64,000 nucleotides of DNA, taken from NCBI GenBank assembly GCA_022539475.1, contig VCMS01000032.1:62001-126000 (forward strand). The letters run 5' to 3'. Position numbers and translations under genes: made by a program. Shown here piece by piece: positions 19,498 through 28,951 of this stretch; position 1 is the stretch's first letter; each line of letters begins with the position of its first letter. This DNA comes from Gracilaria domingensis (Eukaryota > Rhodophyta > Florideophyceae > Gracilariales > Gracilariaceae). A model generated the notes under the pieces. That model worked only from the letters and a program-made list of their open reading frames with translations. It made no database searches and had not been told where the DNA came from.

Positions 19498-22453
19498 CCG
19501 AGGTGCCCTTGGCCCCGATACTATGGACACCTCGACGCCTCTCTTCGACGGATACAATTCCGATGTTCGTCGATTTCTCTTTTTCTTCGAGAACGTTGCC
19601 ACCCGTGGAAAGCCTGATGAGGAGCGTTCCTCCGAAATCTTGGGCTTCCTAAGTGGTGACGCCTTCGATCATTATTATAATAATTTCTCTGTAGATGGCG
19701 TGCTCACCCCGAACGCGGCCAACTACATATCAGTTAAGAAGTCCCTGCTCGATCGCTTTGGCGCTGCTGAGGAACCCGAGGAGTATATCCGAGAAGCTGT
19801 GACTGCCCGTTTGGACTACGGTGATCTCCTTGGTTCCCTCCAGCGCATGGACGCTTGCTTCGACAAGGCCGAGTTCAACGCGAAGGCCAAGTTCGGCCTT
19901 CTCCGTAAAGCAGTTATGGAGTACGCAGACTTAGCTCAGTTTGTGATATTCCGCGGAGCAAGCGACTATAAGTCGCTGAAAGATCTCATCAAGTCCTTTG
20001 TGGCCGGCAAGAAGGCCCTCGGAGCAGGCGGTTCACTGGCGTTTATGCCTCCTCCGAAGAAAGTGTTACAAAGGAGGCCCGTCGACCCTTCTGATAGGGA
20101 TCCCGCTGCAGACAAGGTGGATCAGCTAGCTAGTCAGCTGGCAGAACTCACTCTCTTGATGAAGAAGAAGTCAGGACCACCTCCGAAGGCTGATGGAGAG
20201 CAAGTTTGTGGCTACTGTCAGAAGCCTGGTCATTTTTCTACTCGCTGTCCACAGAATCCGCATCGCGATACGCGTTGTGGGGGCTGTGGAAAGATGGGGC
20301 ATTCCATCGCAACGTGTTGGAAGCGCCATTCGGAAAAGAAGGTCCGTTTCGATGCCGACAATCAAAAAGAAATCCCGGAAGTTCCCAGACCCAACCAAGT
20401 TTCTGTAGTCACCGAGGATGACCTTCAGGATCGCGAAACTGTAGCGATGGCCAAACGAGCCGCTGATGGCGCCCCATTGCCAAAGCAGGCCCGCCTGGAA
20501 CATCGGGTTGGTGTCAAGGAGCTTCTGAACCCAGCAAGCGACACTCCATTTCGCTTGATTCGCTCAGCCACGCGTAATCGATCCAGAAAGCCTAAGAAGG
20601 CCTCCACAAAGAAGCTCTCTGGTAAGTCAATGCTCCAGGAGCACGCCGGAAAGTATAACGTAATGGAGGAGCTCGCGAATGCCCCGACCGGGCTCACATT
20701 CGGTCAACTCATTCGCGGGGACGCCGATGCGGCCAAGAAAGATCTGCGTCGAATCATCTCTGGCCGTTCAACGACCAGAAAGGTCAATGCGACCCAGGTC
20801 GAGCGTGAAAACTCTCGTCTTAAGGTTGTGCCTATTACAGTCTATGGGACCATGACCCAGGCCCTTTTGGACTCTGGCGCTGTCCCGAATCTAATGTCAG
20901 CAGAACTAGCGGACCATCTGCTACTGACACCGAACCCCACTGAAAGGACGATTAAAGTAGCTGATGGCAATGTTGCCCGCATTCGTGGTACTCTAGAGGG
21001 CGTTCCTGTAAGGTTCGATGACCTCCGAGTATCCCTCGAGTTTCTTGTTATCGAGAAGCCCCCCTTCGATGTAATCATCGGGAACCCCACGCTAGAAAAG
21101 CTGCATGCCTGTATCGATCTTGGTACACAAGAAGTCACCATGAGTTACAACAAGAAGCACGTCGTTATAGGACTCGACTCCGATCGTTCCGGATTAGAAG
21201 CATTTGTCCCGTTGTCTGAGACAGATAGCGAAGATTTCACGTCAGACTCTGATGCTATCCCGTCTGACTCTGAAGATGAGTCGGAGGACTTTGCTAACCT
21301 CCCTCTTCCAAAGCAGCGAACCCCTGGTGGCGTCGAAGTGACCTTAGTGGCAGTAATGGAAAGGGATGGGGACGCAGGATCCCAGGATGGCGAAGAGGAG
21401 AACGATGGTGAGGAAGAACCCGCCAATGTGACAGCGCAGCCCACCCGAGCCGGGCCGTCCGGAGGACCTCAAGTATCTGACCAAGCCCGTCGACCGACTC
21501 AGGCTGAAGATTCCAACGGCCCTAACTTCACCTGGCGTACCATCGGGACTCAGATTCATCTGGATAGTTTGACCGCGGAGCATGGGGAGAACCCTCATGC
21601 AAATAATGTGCATATTGCCGGACCCGATGGCCCACAAATTCCTCCAGAGGGAGAAAGGGTGGCAGTCGGACCAGCACCGCGTCAGCAATCCCAGCTGATC
21701 TCCCAGTATGATGATGACGAGGATCGACGATTCGAAGACGCGGAGGAAGAAGTGCAGGCCGATCCCCCTGTCGAAGAAAGGTCCGGACCCAATCCCTCCT
21801 CCTTCCAGAGCGAGTCTACGGATACCAGCGTACAGCCAGAAGATGTGAATGTCGTGATTCCTACAAGTATTGCACCCAGAGCTAATAACGCCAGCGAGGA
21901 CAGTGAAGTCCGGCCTCCTGACGATGGGCCCGTAGGTGAAAGCCCGGCGGAGTTCCCAGACGGTAGTGACGATGAGGAAGACTCCTCACCGGAGGAAGTA
22001 GACCTCATTGGCTCACCACTCTACCGCGACTCTGACCTTACCATCCCGATCAGAGACGAAGTAGTTCTGCTTCCTTTAGCCGAAGGACAGTCAGTTACTG
22101 ACTTCTTGGACGTGCGGGTTCAATTGCGACATCCAGTACCGTCACCCGCGCGTCCCCCTCATCTAGAAGCACAGAACTTACCGCTCAACCGCGTAGGAAT
22201 GCTGGAGGACGACGACTCCGGCGGTTATGTCATAGCATTTGAAGAAGAACTACCTCCGGACGAAATCGACGCCCGGACCCCGGGAGATGATGAACATTCA
22301 CAAGACCCAAGCCGCGACGAAGAAGTTGTGGCCGAGCCTACGTGCCCAGCGCAAGACATTGAGTATTCTCTGCAAGATCCAATTGCGCAAGATTCACTCG
22401 GTCGCACGCTCGACCGACGTGATTACCCCCCCCCCTCCTCGAGAGTACCATGA
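19475..22453 (+). CDS. Gag-like protein with two CCHC knuckles and aspartic protease
   Basis: A 992-aa ORF starts at the ATG at 19475 (MAFSWYSRRGALG). The longer frame from 19220 runs through repeat DNA and is unlikely to be used. The N-terminal 200 residues are Gag-like (FDGYNSDVRRFLFFFEN, AKFGLLRKAV). Two zinc knuckles follow near residues 244-285: CGYCQKPGHFSTRC and CGGCGKMGHSIATC. A retropepsin-type domain begins near residue 460 with ALLDSGAVPNLMS, a flap-like VADGNVARIRG and DVIIGNPTLEKL. The last about 400 residues are acidic, Ser/Asp/Glu/Pro-rich and disordered. Reverse transcriptase, RNase H and integrase are absent. The frame is intact over 3 kb, which suggests recent activity or selection. 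Confidence 0.85.
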   Translation: MAFSWYSRRGALGPDTMDTSTPLFDGYNSDVRRFLFFFENVATRGKPDEERSSEILGFLSGDAFDHYYNNFSVDGVLTPNAANYISVKKSLLDRFGAAEEPEEYIREAVTARLDYGDLLGSLQRMDACFDKAEFNAKAKFGLLRKAVMEYADLAQFVIFRGASDYKSLKDLIKSFVAGKKALGAGGSLAFMPPPKKVLQRRPVDPSDRDPAADKVDQLASQLAELTLLMKKKSGPPPKADGEQVCGYCQKPGHFSTRCPQNPHRDTRCGGCGKMGHSIATCWKRHSEKKVRFDADNQKEIPEVPRPNQVSVVTEDDLQDRETVAMAKRAADGAPLPKQARLEHRVGVKELLNPASDTPFRLIRSATRNRSRKPKKASTKKLSGKSMLQEHAGKYNVMEELANAPTGLTFGQLIRGDADAAKKDLRRIISGRSTTRKVNATQVERENSRLKVVPITVYGTMTQALLDSGAVPNLMSAELADHLLLTPNPTERTIKVADGNVARIRGTLEGVPVRFDDLRVSLEFLVIEKPPFDVIIGNPTLEKLHACIDLGTQEVTMSYNKKHVVIGLDSDRSGLEAFVPLSETDSEDFTSDSDAIPSDSEDESEDFANLPLPKQRTPGGVEVTLVAVMERDGDAGSQDGEEENDGEEEPANVTAQPTRAGPSGGPQVSDQARRPTQAEDSNGPNFTWRTIGTQIHLDSLTAEHGENPHANNVHIAGPDGPQIPPEGERVAVGPAPRQQSQLISQYDDDEDRRFEDAEEEVQADPPVEERSGPNPSSFQSESTDTSVQPEDVNVVIPTSIAPRANNASEDSEVRPPDDGPVGESPAEFPDGSDDEEDSSPEEVDLIGSPLYRDSDLTIPIRDEVVLLPLAEGQSVTDFLDVRVQLRHPVPSPARPPHLEAQNLPLNRVGMLEDDDSGGYVIAFEEELPPDEIDARTPGDDEHSQDPSRDEEVVAEPTCPAQDIEYSLQDPIAQDSLGRTLDRRDYPPPSSRVP

Positions 22454-22975
22454 AAACGCCATTTTTGTGATGGCGCCGGCGGTTACAGCCAAAGGGGGCA
22501 AAAACAATGAAAATAAAGTTTGCTCTCGTAGAGTACCAGTCCAATCGGACGAAGAAGCACTAGCCAAATATAAGCTTACGTAGATAGAGTGCGGCAGAAG
22601 CCAAACAACAAAGCACGAACACAAGAACAGAAGAGGGATACCAAACGATAGGCGAGAAGATAAAGAAGAACAAACAAGGATAATATATGTAATGAGATAT
22701 GAATAGAAATGTGTCACAACTGGACAATGAAAAGAGAGACCTGTGCTCTAATAGATAGTATTGTTCTTCTTCCTAAGGGTCGCACGATGGCGACGGCTTC
22801 TGTAGTGCACACGCAGATCGTGAGCTTCGGAGAACTTGATGTCACAAACCTCGCAGTGGATGTCCTGCTCGGTGTAGTTGGCGCGACGTACGGCTCTACG
22901 ATGGCGTCGGCCTGCTTGGTGAACTTCAAGCTGGCGTTGACTCTGAACCTTAATGTCGCAGACGCGGCAGCGCTT
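22440..22975 (-). repeat. inverted-repeat copy IR3 (right repeat, in the full zinc-finger gene)
   Basis: This 536-nt segment is the inverted copy of IR2. It coincides with the zinc-finger gene from codon 69 to its 3' UTR. Identity is near perfect from 22440 to about 22840, then drops markedly inside the zinc-finger coding part. Confidence 0.88.
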
Positions 22976-23248
22976 TAGGATTTGCTTACGTGGCGGGGGG
23001 TTACGACGGCGCTTCTCCTTCTGGTGGGCTACACGAAAGATGTGGCGCTCGCGTGGCCCGTCAAGAGGCTGAACAGCCGACTTCTTTATCTGAGGAACGG
23101 GATCGGGGACTTCTTCTATACGCTCGTCCGGATCGACCACGGACGAATACTCGCTGGATGAAACGATAGACCTTGGCACTTGATGTGAAACAAACGAAAC
23201 GTTAGTAGTCACACAAAATGCCAAAAGAGTAGCTGTGGACAACTTACT
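22748..23248 (-). CDS. small double C2H2 zinc-finger protein
   Basis: The 143-aa protein has two fingers of the form C-x2-C-x12-H-x5-H (C71, C74, H87, H93 and C109, C112, H125, H131). This long His spacing is typical of matrin/U1C/JAZ-type fingers that often bind RNA. The middle is basic (KEKRRRNPPPRKQ). The open frame has no ATG upstream. A 69-nt intron at 23179-23247 has donor gtaagt, a consensus branch site tactaac and acceptor atcaag; splicing joins A (23248) to TG (23178), creating the start ATG. The first residues are then MPRSIVSSSEY. A minus-strand TATA-like element lies at 23875-23884. The 3' half is duplicated as IR1 and IR2. It may be a host gene captured by the element or an element-encoded RNA- or DNA-binding protein. 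Confidence 0.7.
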   Translation of the reverse strand, partial: SKLSTATLLAFCVTTNVSFVSHQVPRSIVSSSEYSSVVDPDERIEEVPDPVPQIKKSAVQPLDGPRERHIFRVAHQKEKRRRNPPPRKQILKRCRVCDIKVQSQRQLEVHQAGRRHRRAVRRANYTEQDIHCEVCDIKFSEAHDLRVHYRSRRHRATLRKKNNTIY

Positions 23249-23874
23249 CTTGAACGATTGCCTCAGGGCCGTAGGTTAAGGACAACCTTACGCTGTATCA
23301 CACAGTGCGTCTAGCAACAACAGGTGCAAAGCAACACTATGTGAGGAACAGAATCGCAACGCGAAAGAACCAGCAAAACCAGGGACCAAGGCCGAAACGG
23401 GAAGCAATAGAACGGATGCAGGCAGCAGAAGGCCGCCAAACAGCAAGAAACGGGGAACAAACGAAGATGACAACAACAACGGTAGTTCAGGCAAGACAGA
23501 ATGGCAGATAGACCAACAACAGCGAAAGAAACCAACGAAGGGAACAAAAGGGACAAGAAAGGCCAAACAAAGCGGATAATGAAAGGCAGAGTCACGCCTG
23601 CACAAGGCTAACCCAATGGAAGGGTGGTACAGACGCTTTGCCTACTCACACAGGACGACCCCAGACAGAGGGTCAGTGTGAGTGGCAGTGAGCGAGGGAG
23701 GGCGGTGAGACCAGGCCGCCAAGGGGAGAAGTAGAGAGAGAAGTAGGGGATGAGGAAAGGTTGAGGACGACAAAGGGAAAAGGAGAGAGGTTGGAAGGTT
23801 GTGGTGGGGTAGGGGGGGAAGGTCGTCGAAGGGAAGTGGTCTGGCCGGAGTTGAGTCGGAGGCGACTGCTCCGG

Positions 23875-23884
23875 CCCTTTTATG
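23875..23884 (-). promoter_or_regulatory. TATA-like element upstream of the zinc-finger gene
   Basis: The minus strand reads cataaaaggg, followed by GC-rich DNA. It lies about 630 nt upstream of the split start codon, which leaves room for a 5' leader exon. Confidence 0.45.
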
Positions 23885-23893
23885 CACAACCGC

Positions 23894-24087
23894 ACCGTCG
23901 ATTCCAGGCGGGAATCGACGGTACGGTTGGCTTGGCCAATGGATGCGTTGTATCTACCGTACTAGCCTATAAGAGGCGTAGGTGGTAGATACTTTAAGCG
24001 CATATGCCGCCACAGGGGGCGCCTACGCAACGCAGTACACAGCGTGGAATGCACGTGTATTTGCGCAAGCGCAGGCGCCTCCTGTGG
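23894..24087. repeat. cluster of short inverted repeats
   Basis: Three hairpin-forming pairs lie within 200 nt: accgtcgattcc / ggaatcgacggt at 23894-23905 and 23911-23922; gtatctacc / ggtagatac at 23950-23958 and 23984-23992; and ccacagggggcgcc / ggcgcctcctgtgg at 24010-24023 and 24074-24087 (one mismatch). A further one, ctgcgttg / caacgcag, sits at 24299-24318. They may mark the outer end of the mobile element or a complex promoter. Confidence 0.6.
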
Positions 24088-24477
24088 GTGACCACAAATT
24101 TGGCAATTGACAGCCGATGAGGTCGGGTGGTCAGCGTTGGAGCGCTCTCTGCCACTTAAGTAGACAATCTCATGTCGCCCTGCTTGTAGTGCGGCGCCTC
24201 CTGGCCACACGCAAGGTAGATTCTGCGTAGAAAACTAACTAAACCTAAGATAGGATTAACTATAATAAAGCATTTTTAAACTATATTCTGTATTACCGCT
24301 GCGTTGGGCACAACGCAGGAGTGTAGACACGCACACCTGTCCGTGTACCGTTTGACGGGCCACAGATGCCTTCCACTTTTTTGTTGTCAGTGCATTGGCT
24401 TCACGTCTACTGAGGATAAGAGAAACCATTCTTCACCACAGGTCAGATTTCATTCAGCAAACTCGAATACACACTCT

Positions 24478-24966
24478 ATGCAACTCTCTATCTTGGCCAA
24501 GTCTCGTCGACGTCGAAAAATTCGCGCGAAACTCGACGAAGTAGCTCGTGTGGTTTCGACTTCCCGCATGAACCAAGGGCCCCAGCCTTTGTTCACAGAG
24601 GCACATTGTGCTATTCTAACTGAATCTGGCGAACTCATCGTCGCCAACAACACATCCGTCCGTCGCTTCCAAGCTATAGCGCCAAAGATTCGTGCAATTC
24701 GACATTCTGCTGAATCCGTATCATCATTTCTTGGAACAGAGCCTTCAAAGGTTGTTCACGTACGCGGCAGAACCCGCATGTTACATGCATACGAAGTTGA
24801 CGCTCATACCCTTGTTGCAGTCACTCAAGTTTCACCCGGTGCGGTCAATCTTGAGAACGCGGTAGCTTACATTGATGAGTGCATGGGCGTGAACAAGAAG
24901 ACGGAAGCAGAAGTCTTGGAGAAAACTCTTCTTGAAGAGCTCTCTATTATGCTCGTGGAAATATAA
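24478..24966 (+). CDS. Roadblock/LC7-like small protein
   Basis: A 162-aa protein from the ATG at 24478. The longer frame begins with TTG and is unlikely. After a basic N-terminus (SRRRRKIRAKLDEVARVV), the order strand (HCAILTESGELIVANN), helix (IRAIRHSAESVSSFLG), strand (VVHVRGRTRMLHAYEV) and strand (TLVAVTQVSP) resembles Roadblock/LC7 domains found in dynein light chains and Ragulator-type complexes. This is a fold-level impression, not a firm assignment. The C-terminus is an acidic helix. It is convergent with the PD-(D/E)XK gene, only 61 nt away. Confidence 0.45.
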   Translation: MQLSILAKSRRRRKIRAKLDEVARVVSTSRMNQGPQPLFTEAHCAILTESGELIVANNTSVRRFQAIAPKIRAIRHSAESVSSFLGTEPSKVVHVRGRTRMLHAYEVDAHTLVAVTQVSPGAVNLENAVAYIDECMGVNKKTEAEVLEKTLLEELSIMLVEI

Positions 24967-25027
24967 CCCCACTATGCTGCTGAAGTACAATTCTATTCAT
25001 GTTTGTACTGGTTCGTACTCCGATTTG

Positions 25028-25980
25028 CTACATAAGAAGAAGTCCGCTTTTGTGAGCATGATGCAAATAGTTGCAATAGGAGCAGTTCGAAAAGTTACGC
25101 CCATTAGCTAATTGAGGGGGAGGCGCTTCAGGCATATCAAGTACGTCAAGGACCTCCCCAAGAAACTTGAGAAATCCGGGGTTATCGCGATCAATTCTGA
25201 TATATTGCATACCCCCCGTCATTGCTGCTTGGATCTTTCCCTTCTTGTCCAGTGGTGTATGAAAATCGGAAGGTGTGTAGACCATCAACCCGAGCTCTGA
25301 CACTGATGCTTTCTCTAACTGAGAATTACGGGAAGGATTTTCTAGTGCCGCGGCATAAGCATGAAGTTGACGGGAATAAGTAGCGGACGTTTTTGCGACA
25401 GAGGACGTCTTAAAGTCAATTACTCCATACGAGCCATCATCGAAACGTACCAAAGCATCAATCTGCGGAAAACACACCATAGTATGTCAGAATTGTTATA
25501 CGTTGAACAATAAGAGGCGAGAAGTGAACATACCTTCCCGCGAATATAAACCCCGTGTTTCCGACCCGTTGGGGTGATAGGGAGACTTTCAATCCATGGG
25601 TCGTCATCCTCGCACAATATTGTACCAGGACGCATCTCCGGAAAAAGTTCATCTGTTCGCAATCCACTCATATGCCGTTTCATACCCAGGTCAATGGTGG
25701 AGAAAATTGAAGGAAATGGCGCTCGTGGACGGGGTAAAGTGCCGTGAACTTTGAGATAGAAGCATCGCTTACATTCCTGCCACAAGAATGCGAAATCGGA
25801 CGGCGCAAGGCGGTAGTTAGTTCCCACCATAACTACATGTTTACGTCGTTTGGGGGTGCTGATGCTTCTCGTGCTTGTGTGGCATAGTTGAGTGTGGGCG
25901 ACTTTAGTGACCGTTCTCAGGTGCAATCGAGCATGGCTTGACCCCGAGACGAGGAACGCAGGAGCCAGGAGATGGGCCAT
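25028..25980 (-). CDS. PD-(D/E)XK nuclease-family protein, likely organelle-targeted
   Basis: Two exons (25534-25980 and 25028-25462) are joined across a 71-nt intron with donor gtatgt and acceptor ccgcag. The ATG at 25980 is chosen because the upstream frame starts with TTG. The first about 45 residues are Arg/His/Ser/Thr-rich with few acids, like a plastid or mitochondrial transit peptide. The mature part has LAPSDFAFLWQECKRCFYL, then GKIDALVRFDDGSYGVIDFK with the PD-(D/E)XK core (D, then D-x-K) and QLHAYAAALE. A CSYC pair sits near the C-terminus. Cas4/RecB-like relatives with similar Cys pairs bind an Fe-S cluster. Cyanobacteria have similar proteins (memory-based), which would fit plastid origin. 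Nuclease activity is inferred, not shown. Confidence 0.7.
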
Positions 25981-26913
25981 GGTCCTTGATAAATTAAGAT
26001 GCTCGGCGAGTGTATTACACTTTTGGACACACGAGAGACACTGTTGACAAGCCCAGTGGATGGAGATCTCTGTTGACAAGAATTTCCTCGTCTTTGATTC
26101 GTAGAGGAAAGATACAGTGATGCGCGCCTCCCCTCTTCAGGAATCCGGATCGCACTGTAGTCGTAGACTTTGGTCCAGGCTCAAAGAGTCAGTGGCTAGT
26201 TCTTGAGAGGCGTGTCTCACGAACCACCAAGGGTATTGCTATACCCATTTCACTCGAGCAGCATTGATCATCAAGATGATCTTGAAGATTCACTAAATTT
26301 AAACTTTACTGTATCTACCTACTAGTGTACAGGGCCCTGGGCCCGTGCAGTTGGCGATTTGGGAGGGCTGCACACTGTGCAGTACAAGCGTATCTCCCTT
26401 TTTGTACGATCAGAAACTTATCATAAACAAACGTCTGTCTCTCATTTACGAAGGTCCATTTGTTCGAAGATTAGCCCACCGAATGCTATCCTCAGATACC
26501 CCTGGTACTGCATGGAATTTACTTTCGGTACCGTCCGGGCACGTACCTTTGAGGTTCAGACTGCGAGAATGGACCGATAGTACCCTCAACAAAGAGGGAT
26601 GGAGCATTGACCATAACGGAAATTGCTTAGTAAAAGCAGACAATTGGAACCAGAATTTGTGAACCACAGCGGCACATCCTCTGACTGGGAACGAGGGTTC
26701 TGGTGGATAAAGTGGTGGTGTGCTAGGTAGCAAGACAAAGTGGAGCAAAATCTTGTCGGTGCGAGTTTTAGCGTCTCAAACGAGTAAAGGCAGCAGGCAG
26801 TGTGCAAAATGGCTCGCAACGGTACCACTACCAACTCATTCAAGATACGTTGACATAGTTCGCAAATTACTCAAAAGTTATCGTATGAGCGATTCTATTC
26901 TGAAGTAGTTGTA
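25981..26913. other. intergenic, no gene recognised
   Basis: Short overlapping ORFs only (26345-26843). This is the spacer between two minus-strand genes, holding the 3' region of the WD40 gene and the promoter of the PD-(D/E)XK gene. Confidence 0.4.
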
Positions 26914-28344
26914 TTATAGCTCTCTCCCTCTTGAATACCTCCTGAGGTCTGCTGCTACCTCTTCTGTTGGTCTGTGGATAACATCTGAGATCCTCCAAAC
27001 TTGCAGCGTTGACCCTCCAGAACCAACTGTCTCGCTCAGGGATGCTATGCACCACGGGTCAGAACTTGAAGGCAACCATTCTAGGTCCCAAATGTCCTCA
27101 TCGTTGGTACTATGACCTATGTGTTTAAAGAGCAGCTCAGGGCTCATGTCGTAATACGGAGAGTCCGCTGGTCGCTGCACATGGTCATCGCCAATTCTCC
27201 AGATAAGCACTTGTCCGTCAAGCGCACCTGAGGCAAGGACATTCTCCACATTTCTATTCCACATTAAGTTCGTTATCGCTTGTGTATGGCCGCGAAGCTC
27301 TCGGAGAGGCTGTGGCTCTCCAGCGGCATTCTTTAGCTTTCGCGTATCCCAAAGACGCACATTTTTATCTTCACCTCCAGTAACAATGTAGTTCTCACAA
27401 AGTCCGCCAAAGTCGCAAGAATTTATATGCCCCCTGTGAGCTTTGTATACGTATGCCGTCGGACTCTGGGGCGCACGAACATCCCACAGGAATAAAGATT
27501 CATCTCGTCCAACGGAGGAAATTACGTTTCTCTGCTTCCCACAAAAACTGACATCCTCTATGTGTTCAGTGTGCCCGACCGGTCTACTAATACCGTTACT
27601 TCCCGTCATCCGAACGAATGGGTTCAACTTCTGCCCAGAACTCTGATAGTCGTCCATCCGCCACAAGAGCACAGAACAATCACTTCCACCGCTCACCACC
27701 CACTTATCTTCTTCGGTGCCTGGGGAAGCGGCAACGTCAATCGCATATTGAGCATTGCTCGAGTGACCCACGAGAGTGCAGTCCGGAACATTCGGCGAAA
27801 TGTCGCGAGGTTTTCGATCTGGCTGTCTCTTGAAGTCCCAGACGAAGAGATGGGGATTGTCTGTGTGGGTGACAACTACGTCCCGGGATATGAGTCGAAT
27901 GCGATTCACCTCACCCGGATGAAGTATTCTCTTCCGCAGTACAAAATCACGTGACGAATTGGTGTCTGACCGATCTGTGATGACAGGTTCTTCTGCCCAG
28001 GGCCGCGCTACTTCTGAGGGTTTGTTGGTCAGCTCATGAATAACTCTTACTTCGAACTGGAGCAGGGTATTTGGATCGGTTGTTGCATCCGCAGTTCGCT
28101 CAGAGAGGTAAATAGCGCGATTCGAGAATGTATGGTTGTTGGGGGTACGGTCTCTTCGAGAGTCTTCAATCGGTGCGCCCCATTGGACTGCGGCGCTGGG
28201 CCAGACGAGGGGGCGGGAGGAAATCCAGTCGTAAAGAATGGGCACATCGTGTTCCTTCCAAAGTTTGAGGCGAGTGTTTCGGTTCAGTGAACCGACTGGC
28301 AATGTTCGCTTCTTTTGTGCGTCGGGTGCGGCGTTTGCTACCAT
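26914..28344 (-). CDS. MSI4/FVE-like histone-binding WD40 protein
   Basis: A 476-aa RBBP4/MSI-family protein from the ATG at 28344. The N-terminus has the H4-binding helix region (LKLWKEHDVPILYDW, then SSRPLVWPSAAVQW), close to the plant MSI4/FVE pattern. Six to seven WD repeats follow, for example HLFVWDFKRQ, SVLLWRMDD, SLFLWDVRAPQSP, NVRLWDTRKL and QVLIWRIGDD. Family members chaperone H3-H4 in CAF-1, PRC2 and histone deacetylase complexes in the nucleus. The single exon is intact. It is divergent from CCT3, with about 600 nt between starts. Confidence 0.88.
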   Translation of the reverse strand: MVANAAPDAQKKRTLPVGSLNRNTRLKLWKEHDVPILYDWISSRPLVWPSAAVQWGAPIEDSRRDRTPNNHTFSNRAIYLSERTADATTDPNTLLQFEVRVIHELTNKPSEVARPWAEEPVITDRSDTNSSRDFVLRKRILHPGEVNRIRLISRDVVVTHTDNPHLFVWDFKRQPDRKPRDISPNVPDCTLVGHSSNAQYAIDVAASPGTEEDKWVVSGGSDCSVLLWRMDDYQSSGQKLNPFVRMTGSNGISRPVGHTEHIEDVSFCGKQRNVISSVGRDESLFLWDVRAPQSPTAYVYKAHRGHINSCDFGGLCENYIVTGGEDKNVRLWDTRKLKNAAGEPQPLRELRGHTQAITNLMWNRNVENVLASGALDGQVLIWRIGDDHVQRPADSPYYDMSPELLFKHIGHSTNDEDIWDLEWLPSSSDPWCIASLSETVGSGGSTLQVWRISDVIHRPTEEVAADLRRYSRGREL

Positions 28345-28951
28345 TCTATTGCTCAAACAAAATGAGGTCCAAACCTGCACAGCAGCCGATGATATCTGGG
28401 ATTCAGGACACAGACGGCCGCGACTTATACCACAAGTTGTTGCCGCTAATCTGAGCGTGAGGGAGACAGGAACACATGAGTTGTAGGCGTGAAGTTTATG
28501 AGGCGCCGGGACACAGGTTTGACCTCTGCGCCCGGATTTAACCACCGAGACATATTTCGCGCCAAAGAATATGGAATAGATATTCATTTACGAAATGGAA
28601 AGTGCGATGCAACTCTCCCACATTGTGGGACCCACAGCGCTCTGCTCAATTCAAAATTCAAAAAAGATGTATTCTCAAAATACACACGTGTAAAACAGAA
28701 GTTAAAAGACTTTTCTCCTTTGATCCTTCGGAACTTCCGAATCGGAAGGATTCCTTCCTGCAAAATGTGCTTGATCCGATTAATTTGCTTTTTGCCGTTC
28801 GACTGCCGTCGGATCCGGATCGATGAGAGTTGATGAAGACGATCAATTCCGCTTCAGCATAAAAGGTTGCAATACGTGGTAAGATCGAAGTCATCCTTTC
28901 CCACATTCTGTCTCTCTCTTCCAAGAGGAGGAAACGATCAGCACCTGCATA
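28345..28951. promoter_or_regulatory. divergent promoter region of MSI4-like and CCT3
   Basis: About 600 nt separate the two divergent start codons. No TATA consensus was identified with confidence, and the ORFs inside are shadows. Confidence 0.4.

Larger units (their letters stand above)
18485..22975 (+). mobile_element. Gag-protease element flanked by inverted repeats
   Basis: The order is IR1 (minus), IR2 (plus), Gag-protease ORF, IR3 (minus). The ORF's start codon lies in IR2 and its stop is formed at the IR3 boundary. No reverse transcriptase, integrase, tyrosine recombinase or transposase is visible, so the copy is non-autonomous or domesticated. IR1 and IR3 are in direct orientation and could be misread as LTRs, but IR2 and IR3 are the exact-length inverted pair. 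The structure does not match the standard layout of Ty3/Gypsy, Ty1/Copia or TIR transposons. DIRS-like elements with inverted ends are the nearest known idea, but they normally carry reverse transcriptase and recombinase. Confidence 0.65.

Noticed and set aside
18485-22975. IR1 and IR3 as LTRs of a classical LTR retrotransposon
   Set aside because: They are in direct orientation, but the equal-length, collinear pair is IR2/IR3 and it is inverted. No primer-binding site or pol was found.
23288-23605. 105-codon hydrophobic minus-strand ORF upstream of the zinc-finger gene
   Set aside because: Low-complexity Leu/Phe/Pro content, and its frame does not join the zinc-finger frame through the tactaac intron.
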